Below are positions 36,250-45,736 of a stretch of 64,000 nt of DNA, in pieces (the first letter of the stretch is position 1; each line of letters opens with the position of its first letter). The stretch comes from Nocardia cyriacigeorgica (GTDB taxonomy: Bacteria > Actinomycetota > Actinomycetes > Mycobacteriales > Mycobacteriaceae). The stretch covers positions 221,276 to 285,275 of the forward strand of contig NZ_JAAGUY010000003.1 of assembly GCF_010868145.1 (NCBI RefSeq), in the 5' to 3' direction. Position numbers and translations under genes: made by a program. The notes under the pieces are model-generated. The model saw only the letters and a program-made list of their open reading frames with translations, made no database searches and had not been told where the DNA came from.

Positions 36250-37230
36250 CTAACTCGCGCTGTGCGCCCGGGGCCCGAGCTCGCGCAGGAAGTTCCAGGC
36301 GTCGGTGACGATCTCGTCGAGGTCGTTGTGCTCTGGCCGCCAGCCGAGCTCCGCGACGGCACGATCGCTGGAGGCGATGAGCACCGCGGGATCACCCGCA
36401 CGCCGCGGCGAATCCTTGGCGGCGATAGGCAGCCCGGTGACGCGTTCGCATGCCGAGATCACCTCGCGCACCGAGAACCCGGTACCGCTACCCAGGTTGA
36501 ACACCCGGTGGGTGCCAGCCTCCGCTGTGCGCAGGGCCAGCAAATGGGCGTCGGCGAGATCACGGATGTGGATGTAGTCGCGTATGGCGGTGCCATCAGG
36601 CGTCGGCCAGTCGGTGCCGAAGACGGCGATGGACTCGCGATGGCCCGCCGCGACCTGCAGCACCAGTGGAATGAGATGGGTCTCCACCACGCGGTTCTCA
36701 CCGAGCCCGCCGTAGGCACCCGCGACGTTGAAGTACCGCAGGCTGGTAGCGGCCAGGCCGTGCGCGACGGCGTAGGAGGTGATGGCGTGGTCGATCGCCA
36801 GCTTGGAAGCGCCGTAGGGATTCGTCGGCCGGGTCGGCGCGTTCTCGGTGATCGGCACCTGCTCCGGTTCGCCGTATACCGCGGCCGTGGAGGAGAACAC
36901 CAGCCGCGGCGTGCCGGTGGCGCGCATCGCCTCCAGCAGCCGAAGCGTTTTCACCACATTGCCGTGCCAGTACTTCTCCGGCTGCTGCACCGATTCGCCC
37001 ACCAGCGACTGCGCGGCGAAATGCAGGACGCCGTCGAAGCTTTCGGAGGCCAGCAGATCCGGCGCCGCGTCCGCGATATCGCCCTCGACGAAACGTGCAC
37101 CCGCAGGGACACCATCGGCGTTGCCCGTGGACAGATCGTCGACCACGACCACATCGTGACCGTCCTCGATCAGGACCTGTGCGCACACTCCACCGACATA
37201 ACCGGCACCGCCGGTAACCAGAAGTTTCAC
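36250..37230 (-). CDS. galE: UDP-glucose 4-epimerase
   Basis: This extended SDR of 326 residues has the NAD motif [16 protein letters not shown] at the N-terminus, [16 protein letters not shown] and [16 protein letters not shown]. The catalytic [10 protein letters not shown] supplies Tyr and Lys, and the C-terminal [20 protein letters not shown] is typical of GalE. It interconverts UDP-glucose and UDP-galactose for arabinogalactan and other glycans. Its start is 3 nt after the ideR stop, so the two genes form an operon. Confidence 0.93.
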   Translation of the reverse strand: MKLLVTGGAGYVGGVCAQVLIEDGHDVVVVDDLSTGNADGVPAGARFVEGDIADAAPDLLASESFDGVLHFAAQSLVGESVQQPEKYWHGNVVKTLRLLEAMRATGTPRLVFSSTAAVYGEPEQVPITENAPTRPTNPYGASKLAIDHAITSYAVAHGLAATSLRYFNVAGAYGGLGENRVVETHLIPLVLQVAAGHRESIAVFGTDWPTPDGTAIRDYIHIRDLADAHLLALRTAEAGTHRVFNLGSGTGFSVREVISACERVTGLPIAAKDSPRRAGDPAVLIASSDRAVAELGWRPEHNDLDEIVTDAWNFLRELGPRAHSAS

Positions 37231-37233
37231 CGG

Positions 37234-37920
37234 TCAGACCAGCTTCACCTGGACGGCGTGGGCCATTTCGTCCGACAGCTCGAAGCCGTCGTGGCCGGGC
37301 ACCGTGATCACCACGGAGCCGGGCTTGGTCTCGACGGTGACCCTGGCATCGGGCACCACACCCGCTTCACGGAGCTGGTTGATGACCTCGGGATCGGTCT
37401 GGATGTGCTCGGCGAGCCTGCGGACCACGACCGCGTGCACCTGGCCGTGCGGCAGCGCCGACAGCCGACTCAGGTTCTCGTCGGCGGAGGCGATGGGCGC
37501 CACACCGAGCTCGTCCAGGCCGGGGATCGGGTTGCCGTACGGGGAGGTCGTGGGGTGATTGAGCACCTCGACGAGGCGGCGTTCGACGTCCTCGCTCATC
37601 ACGTGTTCCCAGCGGCACGCTTCGGCGTGCACGTTCTGCCAGTCCAGCCCGATGATGTCGACCAGCAGCCGCTCGGCGAGCCGGTGCTTGCGCATCACCG
37701 CGACGGCCATGCTGCGGCCCTTGTCGGTCAGCTCGAGATGACGGTCACCGGCCACCAGCAACAGACCGTCGCGTTCCATCCTGGCGACCGTCTGGCTGAC
37801 CGTCGGCCCGCTCTGCTCGAGGCGCTCGGCGATCCGCGCGCGCAGGGGCACCACGCCCTCCTCCTCGAGGTCGTAGATGGTACGGAGGTACATCTCCGTG
37901 GTGTCGACCAGATCCTTCAC
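37234..37920 (-). CDS. ideR: Iron-dependent regulator IdeR (DtxR family)
   Basis: The 228-residue protein begins with MKDLVDTTEMYLRTIYDLEE, whose winged helix includes LEQSGPTVSQTVARMERDGL. The metal-binding helix is NVHAEACRWEHVMSEDVE, carrying the Cys, Glu and His ligands of site 1. An SH3-like C-terminal domain ends in SDEMAHAVQVKLV. With Fe2+ bound, IdeR represses siderophore genes and activates iron storage. No iron box (TTAGGTTAGSCTAACCTAA type) is visible in this window, so its targets are elsewhere. Confidence 0.96.
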   Translation of the reverse strand: MKDLVDTTEMYLRTIYDLEEEGVVPLRARIAERLEQSGPTVSQTVARMERDGLLLVAGDRHLELTDKGRSMAVAVMRKHRLAERLLVDIIGLDWQNVHAEACRWEHVMSEDVERRLVEVLNHPTTSPYGNPIPGLDELGVAPIASADENLSRLSALPHGQVHAVVVRRLAEHIQTDPEVINQLREAGVVPDARVTVETKPGSVVITVPGHDGFELSDEMAHAVQVKLV

Positions 37921-38106
37921 CTGTTACCCCTTCGTCGGCACGAATTCTACCCACGCGATGTCTCGTTTAGCGCACGCCACCGCAGCACGCGGCGCGCGTC
38001 GGGAACCTTGTCGGCGCACGGCATACCGCCGTGTTCGCTCATGCATGTATTTCTACTGCATGTGAACGCTCAACGGGGCCGTCAGCTTCCCGCTAGCGTT
38101 GCGAGC

Positions 38107-39375
38107 ATGGCCACTCCAGTGTCCGGCGCGCGTCCGAGTCCCACGAACGAGGCAACGGTCGTGTGGACCGACCGTTTCCTCGACTACACCTGGACCCCGC
38201 AGCATCCGATGAAACCGGCCCGGCTGGCGTACACCATGGCGCTGGCACGCGGTCTCGGTGTCCTCGAGGGCGTAGAGCTGCTCGAGCCGGCCGCGGCAGG
38301 CACGGCCGACCTGCTACGGATCCACACCGCTGAATACGTGGAGGCCGTCGAGCGCGCTGTGCAACCGCCGATGCTGCACGGTGAGCCGCCCGTCGCACCG
38401 CCGTTCGGTCTGGGCTCGGCCGACAACCCGGTGTTTCCGGGAATGCATCGGGCCGCCTCGGTGATCGTCGGTGGCACGCTGGCCGCTGCGCGTGCGATCG
38501 CCGAGGGCCGTACTCGGCGTGCGGTAAGTATCGGCGGTGGCATGCATCACGCGATGGCTGCTTCGGCGGCGGGGTTCTGCGTCTACAACGATGCGGCCGT
38601 GGCCATCTCCTGGCTGCTCGATCACGGTTTCGACCGCATCGCCTATCTGGATGTCGACGTCCACCACGGCGATGGTGTGCAGCGCGCGTTCTACGCGGAT
38701 CCGCGGGTGCTCACCCTCTCGATCCATCAGCATCCGGCGACGTTGTGGCCCAACACCGGTTGGCCAGAGGAGACGGGCAGCGGTGCGGGAGCAGGTACAT
38801 CGATCAACCTGCCGGTGCTGCCCGGCACTCGGGACGCGCAGTGGTTGCGCGGGTTTCATGCGGTGGTTCCCGGTGCCGTGGCGGCGTTCCGCCCGCAGAT
38901 CGTGGTCAGCCAGTGCGGGGTCGACAGCCATCGAGAAGACCCACTGGCGGATCTGGAACTCAGCGTCGACGGTCAGCGCGCCGCTTTTCTTGCCATGCGC
39001 GAGCTGGCCGATCGGTACGCCGAAGGGCGCTGGCTCGCTGTGGGCGGCGGTGGATACGGCCTGGTCCGGGTGGTGCCACGAGCGTGGACGCATCTGCTGG
39101 CAGCGGCGTTGGACCGCGACGTCGCACCGGAGACCGCCATCCCGCAGGGCTGGATCGATATGGTGCGTGCCGCGGCGCCACGCGTCGAACCACCGGACGC
39201 GATGGGCGATGGCGCGGATGTGTCGTTCCGCCGCTGGGATGGCCCGGGCGGCACTGCCGAAACCGGCGATGCGCGTGTCGATCGAGCCCAGCGCGCCATC
39301 GATACCGCCGTGCTGGCAACCCGCCGTGCGTGCTTCGGCCCGCTCGGCCTCGACCCGGAGGATCCCCGTGACTGA
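38107..39375 (+). CDS. acuC: Acetoin utilization-type histone deacetylase family protein (AcuC)
   Basis: From ATG 38107 the protein has 422 residues; the frame is open far upstream, but that part is antisense to galE and ideR. The HDAC fold signatures are present: GGGMHHAMAASAAGFCVYND (active-site histidines), AYLDVDVHHGDGVQRAFY (zinc ligands) and VSQCGVDSHREDPLADLELS. Family members such as Bacillus AcuC remove acetyl groups from acetyl-CoA synthetase lysines. The stop overlaps the start of the next gene by 8 nt, and that gene encodes an acetyltransferase, so both halves of a reversible modification are coupled. Confidence 0.93.
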   Translation: MATPVSGARPSPTNEATVVWTDRFLDYTWTPQHPMKPARLAYTMALARGLGVLEGVELLEPAAAGTADLLRIHTAEYVEAVERAVQPPMLHGEPPVAPPFGLGSADNPVFPGMHRAASVIVGGTLAAARAIAEGRTRRAVSIGGGMHHAMAASAAGFCVYNDAAVAISWLLDHGFDRIAYLDVDVHHGDGVQRAFYADPRVLTLSIHQHPATLWPNTGWPEETGSGAGAGTSINLPVLPGTRDAQWLRGFHAVVPGAVAAFRPQIVVSQCGVDSHREDPLADLELSVDGQRAAFLAMRELADRYAEGRWLAVGGGGYGLVRVVPRAWTHLLAAALDRDVAPETAIPQGWIDMVRAAAPRVEPPDAMGDGADVSFRRWDGPGGTAETGDARVDRAQRAIDTAVLATRRACFGPLGLDPEDPRD

Positions 39376-42043
39376 GATCGATACCCCGGACACCCCCGCG
39401 GTTCCGCCACCGCCGCCGCAGCACTGGTTCGCCGATGTGCTCGCCTCCGACGGTGGTGTGGTGCGGTTGCGACCGATCACGCCCGAGGACGCCGACCGGT
39501 TGCAGCAGTTTCACGCCGCGCTCTCGGATCGGACGAGGTATCTGCGCTATTTCGGACCCTACCCCCGGATCTCGCCGAAGGATCTGTACCGCTCCACCCA
39601 TGTCGATCATCACAACCGCGTCGGGTTGGTGGCGGAGCTGGGGGAGTCGATCATCGCGGTGGGCCGCTACGAGCTGCTCGATCGCACCGGACCGCGCGCG
39701 GCGGAGGTCGCGTTCGTGGTGGCCGACGGGCATCAGGGCCGCGGCCTCGGCTCGATTCTGCTGGAACATCTGGCGGGCGCGGCGGCCGAGAACGAGATCG
39801 AGACCTTCGTCGCGGAGGTGCTGGCCGAGAACACCGTGATGGTGACGGTTTTCCGGGAAGCCGGCTATCAGGTCGAGCGCAGCAGGGACGGATCGGTCCT
39901 GCATCTGGAATTCGCCATCGACCCGACCGAGGCACTGCTGTCGGTGCGTGATGCCCGGGAACGGGCCTCGGAGGCACGCAGCGTCGGGAATCTGCTGACG
40001 CCCCGGTCGATCGCCGTCATCGGCGCGACACCCAGTGCGGGACGCGTCGGTGGTGCGGTCCTGGCCAACCTGCTGTCGGGCGCATTTCAGGGGCCGGTGT
40101 TTCCGGTGAACCCGGCCCGCAGCTCGGTGCGCGGTGTCCGGGCCTACGCCACGGTGCGCGAGATCCCCGATGAAGTCGACCTTGCCGTCGTGGCGGTGCC
40201 AGCGGAGTCCATCGATTCGGTTCTCGACGACTGTATGGCGAAGGGCGTCAAGGGGTTGGTCGTGCTCACCGCAGGTTTCGGTGAGACCGGGGTGGCCGGG
40301 ATGGCGGCCGAACGCGATCTGGTGGCCGCCGCCCGGGGGCACGGCATGCGGGTGGTCGGTCCCAGTGCGCTCGGCATCGCCAATACCGATCCGGCGATCG
40401 CGCTCAATGCCACGCTGGCGCCGGTTCTCCCTGGGCGCGGACGGATCGGATTCTTCTGTCAGTCAGGACCGTTGGGTGCGGCGATCCTGGGTGAGGCAGC
40501 GGCGCGCAATCTGGGGTTGTCGACCTTCGTGTCGGCCGGCAACCGCGCCGATGTGTCGGGCAACGACCTGTTGCAGTACTGGGACACCGATCCCGACACC
40601 GATGTGGTGTTGCTGTACCTGGAGAGTTTCGGTAATCCGCGTAAGTTCTCGCGTATCGCGCGCCGGGTCGCCCGGAGCAAGCCGATCGTGGCGGTCAGCA
40701 GCGGCAGGCTGGGGGCGCGGGCGCAACCGGCAGGCGATATGGATCGTTCGATTGTGCGAGACCTGTTCGCGCAGGCTGGGATCGTGCAGGTCGATTCGAT
40801 TTCCGAGCTGTTCGACTGTGCGGCACTGCTCGGGTATCAGCCGTTGCCCGTGGGCGCGCGGCTCGCGGTGATCGGCAACAGTGCGGCGCTGGGCTGGCTG
40901 GCGGTCGACGCCGCGCGCGGTGAGGGTTTGGTCGTCGGTGAGCCGGTGGATTTGGGACCGCAGGCCACGCCGGGTGACTATCTCGACGCGGTGGTCGCGC
41001 AGTTGCGTTCGGAGGACGTCGATTCGGTGATCGTGGTGTTCGCACCACCGGTACCGTTGCCGACCGGTGAGTTCGCGGACGCGATCCGGTCGGCATCGGC
41101 CGCGGTGCCCGCGGTGGGCAAACCGATTCTGACCACCTTCATCGCCGAGCAGGGAATCCCGAATCTGCTGGCGGTGCGGGGCAGCGGTGCGGCGGCGGTG
41201 CGCGGATCCATTCCGTCCTACCCGGATCCGGAGCGGGCTGCGCGGGCGTTGGCCCGGGTACGCCGGTACGCGGAGTGGCGCGATCGGCCGGTATCGGCGG
41301 TAGCACGGCCGGACGGCATCGACAGCGTGCGGGCCACCGAACTGGTTGCCGGCTGGATAGCAGAATCCGGTGGTCGCCGGTTGACCGACCTGGAGACGGT
41401 GGCGCTACTGGAGTGCTACGGGATCTCGGTGGTGGATTTCCGAGAGGTGCATGATGCCGATGCCGCGGTCGCGGCGGCCGAGGAGCTCGGCTATCCGGTG
41501 GCCGCCAAGGCCACCAGCGACGCATGGCGGCATCGGCCCGATCTGAGCGGGGTGCGGCTGGATCTATGGCGCCCCGAGGCGGTGCGGCAGGCGTATACCG
41601 ATCTTGTGGCGCTCAGTGGTGAGCCGGCGCTACACATTCAGCGGATGGCGACCAAGGGCGTCGGATGTGTGCTGCGAGTGCAGGATGATCCGTCGTTCGG
41701 TTCGGTGATCGAGTTCGGCTTGTCGGGGTTGATCATCGAGATGCTGGGCGACCGTGCCTATCGGGCGCTGCCATTGTCACAGGATGAGGCGGCCGCGTTG
41801 ATCGATGCACCCCGCGCCGCGCCGCTGCTGTCGGGCACCCCGGCCAGCCCACGGGTGGACAAGGCGGCGTTGATCGAGCTGGCGCAACGTATTTCGGCCT
41901 TGTTCGACGATCTGCCGGAGATGCGGGAACTGTCCTTCGATCCAGTGCTCGCCTCGCCATCATCGGCCGAAATCCTCTATGCGCGAGCCAGAATCGGCCC
42001 CGAACCCAGTCGTTTCGACACCGGACCGCGGAGACTCGGGTGA
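39368..42043 (+). CDS. GNAT acetyltransferase fused to ADP-forming acyl-CoA synthetase-like domains (Pat type)
   Basis: The 891-residue protein starts at GTG 39368 inside the end of acuC. Residues 30-200 are a GNAT domain (GGVVRLRPITPEDADRLQQF, acetyl-CoA loop DGHQGRGLGSILLEHL). A CoA-binding domain follows (TPRSIAVIGATPSAGRVGGA), then a succinyl-CoA-synthetase-like domain (FFCQSGPLGAAILGEA) and a C-terminal ATP-grasp-like region (ELGYPVAAKATSD). Where active synthetases carry the SHTGAL phospho-histidine loop after SSGR, this protein reads SSGRLGARAQPAGDMDRSIV, so the His segment is missing. This suggests a regulatory, ligand-sensing module, as in protein acetyltransferase Pat. Likely substrate is acetyl-CoA synthetase; this is inference from family and context. 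Confidence 0.88.
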   Translation: MTEIDTPDTPAVPPPPPQHWFADVLASDGGVVRLRPITPEDADRLQQFHAALSDRTRYLRYFGPYPRISPKDLYRSTHVDHHNRVGLVAELGESIIAVGRYELLDRTGPRAAEVAFVVADGHQGRGLGSILLEHLAGAAAENEIETFVAEVLAENTVMVTVFREAGYQVERSRDGSVLHLEFAIDPTEALLSVRDARERASEARSVGNLLTPRSIAVIGATPSAGRVGGAVLANLLSGAFQGPVFPVNPARSSVRGVRAYATVREIPDEVDLAVVAVPAESIDSVLDDCMAKGVKGLVVLTAGFGETGVAGMAAERDLVAAARGHGMRVVGPSALGIANTDPAIALNATLAPVLPGRGRIGFFCQSGPLGAAILGEAAARNLGLSTFVSAGNRADVSGNDLLQYWDTDPDTDVVLLYLESFGNPRKFSRIARRVARSKPIVAVSSGRLGARAQPAGDMDRSIVRDLFAQAGIVQVDSISELFDCAALLGYQPLPVGARLAVIGNSAALGWLAVDAARGEGLVVGEPVDLGPQATPGDYLDAVVAQLRSEDVDSVIVVFAPPVPLPTGEFADAIRSASAAVPAVGKPILTTFIAEQGIPNLLAVRGSGAAAVRGSIPSYPDPERAARALARVRRYAEWRDRPVSAVARPDGIDSVRATELVAGWIAESGGRRLTDLETVALLECYGISVVDFREVHDADAAVAAAEELGYPVAAKATSDAWRHRPDLSGVRLDLWRPEAVRQAYTDLVALSGEPALHIQRMATKGVGCVLRVQDDPSFGSVIEFGLSGLIIEMLGDRAYRALPLSQDEAAALIDAPRAAPLLSGTPASPRVDKAALIELAQRISALFDDLPEMRELSFDPVLASPSSAEILYARARIGPEPSRFDTGPRRLG

Positions 42044-42100
42044 ACCGGCCGGGCGCTGCCGATTCCCGGACGTGCGAGATCACCACACACTGACACGATT

Positions 42101-42157
42101 ACGCCGACCGGTTCGCACGCTCCGGAGGGGACGGTGCGTGCGGACACCGGTCGGCGT
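42101..42157. terminator. Bidirectional terminator between the acetyltransferase and sigB
   Basis: A long hairpin lies between the two convergent genes. ACGCCGACCGGT (42101-42112) pairs perfectly with ACCGGTCGGCGT (42146-42157), and internally CGCACGC (42114-42120) pairs with GCGTGCG (42136-42142). There is a 1/3-nt internal loop and a 15-nt apical loop. There is no U-tract, as expected for actinobacteria. Confidence 0.75.
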
Positions 42158-42217
42158 CGGGAAGGTGACGCTGTGGTCACCGGGTATGCCTCGTGCCGGA
42201 GCACCGGCACGGCAGGT

Positions 42218-43186
42218 TCAGCTGGCGTAGGCGCGCAGCCGGTCGGCGCGCTCACCCTTACGCAGCTTGGACATCACTTCGCGCTCGATCTGACGGACCC
42301 GCTCACGGGAGAGGCCGAACAGCTTGCCGATCTGGTCGAGGGTGCGCGGCTGGCCGTCGTCGAGGCCGAAGCGCAGCCGGATCACCTGCTGTTCGCGTTC
42401 GTCCAGCGTGGCCAGGACGCTGCGGACGTCGTGGTGCAGCAGACCCGCGATGACGGCGCTCTCGGCGGAGGTGGCTTCGGAATCCTCGATGAAATCACCG
42501 AGCGGTGCTTCCTCATCGTTGCCGACGGGCATGTCCAGGCTCACCGGATCGCGGCTGTGGTCGAGCAGATCGGCGATCTTCTCCACCGGGATGCCCGATT
42601 CGTTGGCCAATTCGGCATCGGTGGCCTCGCGGCCGAGCTGCTGATGCAGTTCGCGCTTGATCCTGGCCAGCTTGTTGACCTGCTCGACCAGGTGGACGGG
42701 CAGGCGGATGGTGCGGCTCTGATCGGCCATGCCGCGGGTGATGGCCTGACGGATCCACCAGGTGGCATAGGTCGAGAACTTGAAGCCCTTGGCGTAGTCG
42801 AACTTCTCCATCGCGCGGATCAGGCCGAGGTTGCCCTCCTGGATGAGATCCAGCAGCGGCATTCCGCGTCCGGTATAGCGCTTGGCGAGGGACACGACCA
42901 GACGCAGGTTGGCTTCCAGCAGATGCGAGCGTGCGGCTTGGCCTTCGCGGACGATGACGGCCAGATCGCGCTTACGCGCGGCCGACAATCGCTTGCCGGT
43001 CTCCAGCAGATGCTGGGCATAGAGGCCCGCCTCGATGCGCTTGGCCAGCTCGACCTCGTCGGCCGCCGTGAGCAGCGCCGTACGGCCGATCCCGTTCAGG
43101 TACACGCGTACCAGGTCGGCTGCGGGGCTCTGGGCGTCGAGATCGGAATCGCTGGCGCGCACTCGAGTGGTGGCGGGGCTTGTCAT
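42218..43186 (-). CDS. sigB: RNA polymerase sigma factor SigB (group 2, sigma-70)
   Basis: The 322-residue protein lacks the long N-terminal extension of the primary sigma factor. Region 1.2 ([21 protein letters not shown]) and regions 2.1-2.4 ([55 protein letters not shown]) are complete. Region 3 ([19 protein letters not shown]) and region 4.2 ([20 protein letters not shown]) are also complete. SigB directs stress and stationary-phase promoters. A consensus ribosome binding site (CAGGAGG) precedes the ATG, and an ECF-type promoter lies upstream. Position equals M. tuberculosis Rv2710 next to ideR. Confidence 0.94.
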   Translation of the reverse strand: MTSPATTRVRASDSDLDAQSPAADLVRVYLNGIGRTALLTAADEVELAKRIEAGLYAQHLLETGKRLSAARKRDLAVIVREGQAARSHLLEANLRLVVSLAKRYTGRGMPLLDLIQEGNLGLIRAMEKFDYAKGFKFSTYATWWIRQAITRGMADQSRTIRLPVHLVEQVNKLARIKRELHQQLGREATDAELANESGIPVEKIADLLDHSRDPVSLDMPVGNDEEAPLGDFIEDSEATSAESAVIAGLLHHDVRSVLATLDEREQQVIRLRFGLDDGQPRTLDQIGKLFGLSRERVRQIEREVMSKLRKGERADRLRAYAS

Positions 43187-43221
43187 GACTTGCCTCCTGT
43201 CGGTGGTGTCTCACTCCGATC

Positions 43222-43247
43222 AACGGACCCGACATAGGGAAAGTTCC
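43222..43247 (-). promoter_or_regulatory. ECF-type (SigE/SigH-like) promoter of sigB
   Basis: On the minus strand GGAAC (43247-43243) and CGTT (43225-43222) are separated by 17 nt, matching the SigE/SigH-type GGAAC-N16-18-CGTT consensus. The site ends about 35 nt upstream of the sigB ATG. Mycobacterial sigB is transcribed by SigE and SigH, so this fits established regulation. Confidence 0.65.
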
Positions 43248-43372
43248 CTGACCGGGCGCCGGTAAACCGCTTCTGAACTGCGGTTTTCACAACGTTCGGC
43301 TGAGAAGTTCCTGAGAACACCCCGCAGGGGAACGCATCCGCGCCCGTGGTGGTCGCGGGCCGGTCGTGTGCG

Positions 43373-44914
43373 CTACCCGGGCAGGATCAGCCCATGGCGT
43401 ACCAGTCCGGCCACCACCCCAAGAGCATCCGCCGCGAACTCGGGCGTGACGGAGTCGGATCCGTGGGCGATGGCCAGCAGTTCGATCAGTTCGTGCAACG
43501 GCAGCCCATCCGGCCGCATTCCCGCTACCAGGGAGATCGTCGTCTCGTCCACCTCGTGCTGCCAGCACGGACCGTCTCCGCGGTGCAGCCGCGCCACCCG
43601 TTGTGCCCAGCCTTCCGGCCCGGGCAGAAACACCCGTTCCAGCGCTGTCGCCGGGTCGACGGTGAAGCGAGCCGACCACGCGAGGTCGTTGTCGGCAGCG
43701 ACCGCGCGCAGCCAGGTCGAGCGTTCGAAATACCGGGTCGCCTCCTCGCCGAGCGGGTCGTCGAAGCCGTGGGTGAGATCCTCGGCGAGCAGCTCGGTGT
43801 GCCCGTCGATGGCCCGCAGGTAGACGAAGCCGAACCCGATGCCTTCGACATCGGCGCCGGTGAAGGCGTCCAACCACTGTTCGGCGCGCTGCTGGGCCTT
43901 GGGATCACGCGGGTCCAAACCGGCATCGCGCAGCCAGGTGCCGACGTACAGGGCAGGATCGGCGACATCGCGCTGCACCACCCAGGCGTCGACGCCGTGG
44001 GCAGGCAGCCAGGAGGAGACCCGCTGTCGCCAGTCCTCGCCGTCCCTGTGCACCCACGCCGCCAGCATCGCGGCGGTGCCGCCCGGTGCGAGCAGCTGCG
44101 GGGCCTGGGAGATCACCAGCTCGCTGGCGCCATCGAGGGCGAGACCGGAATCACGGTAGGTGTGCTCGACTCGCGCGGGCCCGACCACGAACGGGGGATT
44201 GGCCACCACCTGGTCGAAGCGGCGACCGGCGACCGGCTCGAACCAGGAGCCTTCCACCAGCTCCAGATCCAATTCGTTGAGCGCCGCGGTGGCCTCGGCC
44301 AGCCACAGGGCGCGGCGATTCACATCGGTGGCGGTGACCCGCCCGGCGTAGGAGGCGGCGTGGACGGCTTGGACGCCGCATCCGGTGCCGAGGTCGAGTA
44401 CCGAGCCGACCGGGCTGGTCGGGGTGGCCCGCAGCAACGACAGCGACGCGTGACCGACACCGAGGACATGGTCGGCGCTCAGCGCGCGCCTGCGCATCGA
44501 ATCGTCGAGATCGGAGAGGATCCAACGGGTGCCCGTACCAGGATCCAGCGGGCGCAGGTCCAGCGCGGCCCGCAGCTGATCGCCGTCGCGTTCCAGCAGC
44601 CCTGCCGCCACCGCCAGGTCGGGGTCGACCGGCGCCAGCGCCGCCGCGACCGCGGGTTCCGGCAGCGCATCACCGAGCAGCAGCAGCCGGATCAGCGTGC
44701 CGAGTTCGCCCGCCTCGCGCGCGGCGCGGCGTACCGGCACCGGTTCGGAACGGCCGAGCGCGGCGTGGACGTCGGCGCCGAGCACCTCCAGCAAGGTGTC
44801 GGCGTCGTAGCCGACCCGGATCAACGCGGCCCGCAGTGCGGGGCACAGGGCGGTCAGCAGCGATCCCGTGGTGGTCGAACGATTCGTAGGCACATCGGTA
44901 CTCTGCCACCGCAC
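43373..44914 (-). CDS. SAM-dependent methyltransferase (NPPF type, DUF7059/7782-like)
   Basis: The 513-residue protein may start at GTG 44914 or GTG 44893; neither has a strong ribosome binding site. Residues 1-150 are a winged-helix-like N-terminal domain (LIRLLLLGDALPEPAVAAAL). The methyltransferase core follows, with motif I VLDLGTGCGVQAVHAA, the acidic ATDVNRRAL motif, and FDQVVANPPFVVGPARV. The NPPF catalytic motif is used by N-methyltransferases acting on glutamine, adenine or guanine. A C-terminal domain of about 150 residues is rich in Trp and acidic residues. Target unknown; RNA, DNA or protein are all possible. Confidence 0.8.
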   Translation of the reverse strand: MRWQSTDVPTNRSTTTGSLLTALCPALRAALIRVGYDADTLLEVLGADVHAALGRSEPVPVRRAAREAGELGTLIRLLLLGDALPEPAVAAALAPVDPDLAVAAGLLERDGDQLRAALDLRPLDPGTGTRWILSDLDDSMRRRALSADHVLGVGHASLSLLRATPTSPVGSVLDLGTGCGVQAVHAASYAGRVTATDVNRRALWLAEATAALNELDLELVEGSWFEPVAGRRFDQVVANPPFVVGPARVEHTYRDSGLALDGASELVISQAPQLLAPGGTAAMLAAWVHRDGEDWRQRVSSWLPAHGVDAWVVQRDVADPALYVGTWLRDAGLDPRDPKAQQRAEQWLDAFTGADVEGIGFGFVYLRAIDGHTELLAEDLTHGFDDPLGEEATRYFERSTWLRAVAADNDLAWSARFTVDPATALERVFLPGPEGWAQRVARLHRGDGPCWQHEVDETTISLVAGMRPDGLPLHELIELLAIAHGSDSVTPEFAADALGVVAGLVRHGLILPG

Positions 44915-44969
44915 CGACCTGCGACTGTCCCGCTACCCCGTGATGTCACCGGGGCATGTGGTCGTCGGC

Positions 44970-45383
44970 TCAGCCGTCGATGGCGTTGTGCGCCCGCGAT
45001 TCGATGGCAGTGCGCGGCCGATCCCAGCGACTGGGTTCGTTCTTGTCGCGGGGCGGGCGGTCGTTGGCGATCAACACCGCGATCCACGGCAGCGGAATCG
45101 AGGCGACGATGATCAGGATCGAGATGAGGGCGTTGCTGAACGCGCCGTAGGCGATCGCCGCAAGCACCAGTGCCGGAATGCGAAAGGCCATGATGATCGT
45201 GTAGCGGCGGACCCGTGCCCGGTGCTGGTCATCGAGTGAGGGCGCGGCCTCGGTGATGAGTGCCGGATGTTTGTCGTCACCGGGAAAGTAGCCGGCAGAA
45301 CGGCGGGGCCGGGGCGGCATCGGCGCGCCGGTCGGGTCGTCACGGCCGACGCTCTCGTCGGAAGAATCGCCGTGCTGCTGCAT
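44970..45383 (-). CDS. DUF3099 domain-containing membrane protein
   Basis: ATG 45383 gives 137 residues. A disordered N-terminus is followed by ALITEAAPSLDDQHRARVRR, the DUF3099 signature. Two transmembrane helices come next (TIIMAFRIPALVLAAIAYGA and LISILIIVASIPLPWIAVLI), and the protein ends in a charged Arg/Asp/Glu tail. It corresponds to M. tuberculosis Rv2709 beside sigB. Function unknown. Confidence 0.85.
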   Translation of the reverse strand: MQQHGDSSDESVGRDDPTGAPMPPRPRRSAGYFPGDDKHPALITEAAPSLDDQHRARVRRYTIIMAFRIPALVLAAIAYGAFSNALISILIIVASIPLPWIAVLIANDRPPRDKNEPSRWDRPRTAIESRAHNAIDG

Positions 45384-45456
45384 ACCCCGAGTCTTCCACT
45401 GTCGACACCGAGGCGCACACCCGGTGGTCACGACGCCGCGATCGGGATACGGCATC

Positions 45457-45702
45457 ATGGAAGGCGTGAGTACCGACACTCTGGTTCGCCCGGATACGAC
45501 GACCGACGAAACCACCGGCGACGACGTCCCCAAGTTCTTCCACTACGTGAAGAAGAACAAGATCGCCGAAAGCGCGGTCATGGGCACCCATGTCGTGGCG
45601 CTGTGCGGCGAGGTGTTCCCGGTGACCCGCTCGCCCAAGCCCGGCTCCCCGGTCTGCCCGGACTGCAAGAAGGTCTACGAGCAGCTGCGCAAGGGCGACT
45701 GA
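45457..45702 (+). CDS. DUF3039 small zinc-ribbon-like protein
   Basis: ATG 45457 (or GTG 45466) gives 78-81 residues. The core VPKFFHYVKKNKIAESAVMG is followed by a zinc-binding pattern in THVVALCGEVF and PVCPDCKKVYEQL (His plus three Cys). It matches M. tuberculosis Rv2708c, divergent from the DUF3099 gene. The small size, conserved position near sigB and metal-binding residues suggest a regulatory or structural partner, but the role is unknown. Confidence 0.85.
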   Translation: MEGVSTDTLVRPDTTTDETTGDDVPKFFHYVKKNKIAESAVMGTHVVALCGEVFPVTRSPKPGSPVCPDCKKVYEQLRKGD

Positions 45703-45736
45703 CCCGCGTTCGTCTCCACTCGCGCACGGCGGGCCC

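Noticed and set aside
36217..38106. Plus-strand open frame upstream of and in frame with acuC
   Set aside because: Antisense to galE and ideR, which have complete motifs; the acuC family similarity begins at ATG 38107.
37921..38106. IdeR iron box in the ideR/acuC gap
   Set aside because: No sequence close to the TTAGGTTAGSCTAACCTAA consensus is present; only a small CACGGC/GCCGTG hairpin was seen.
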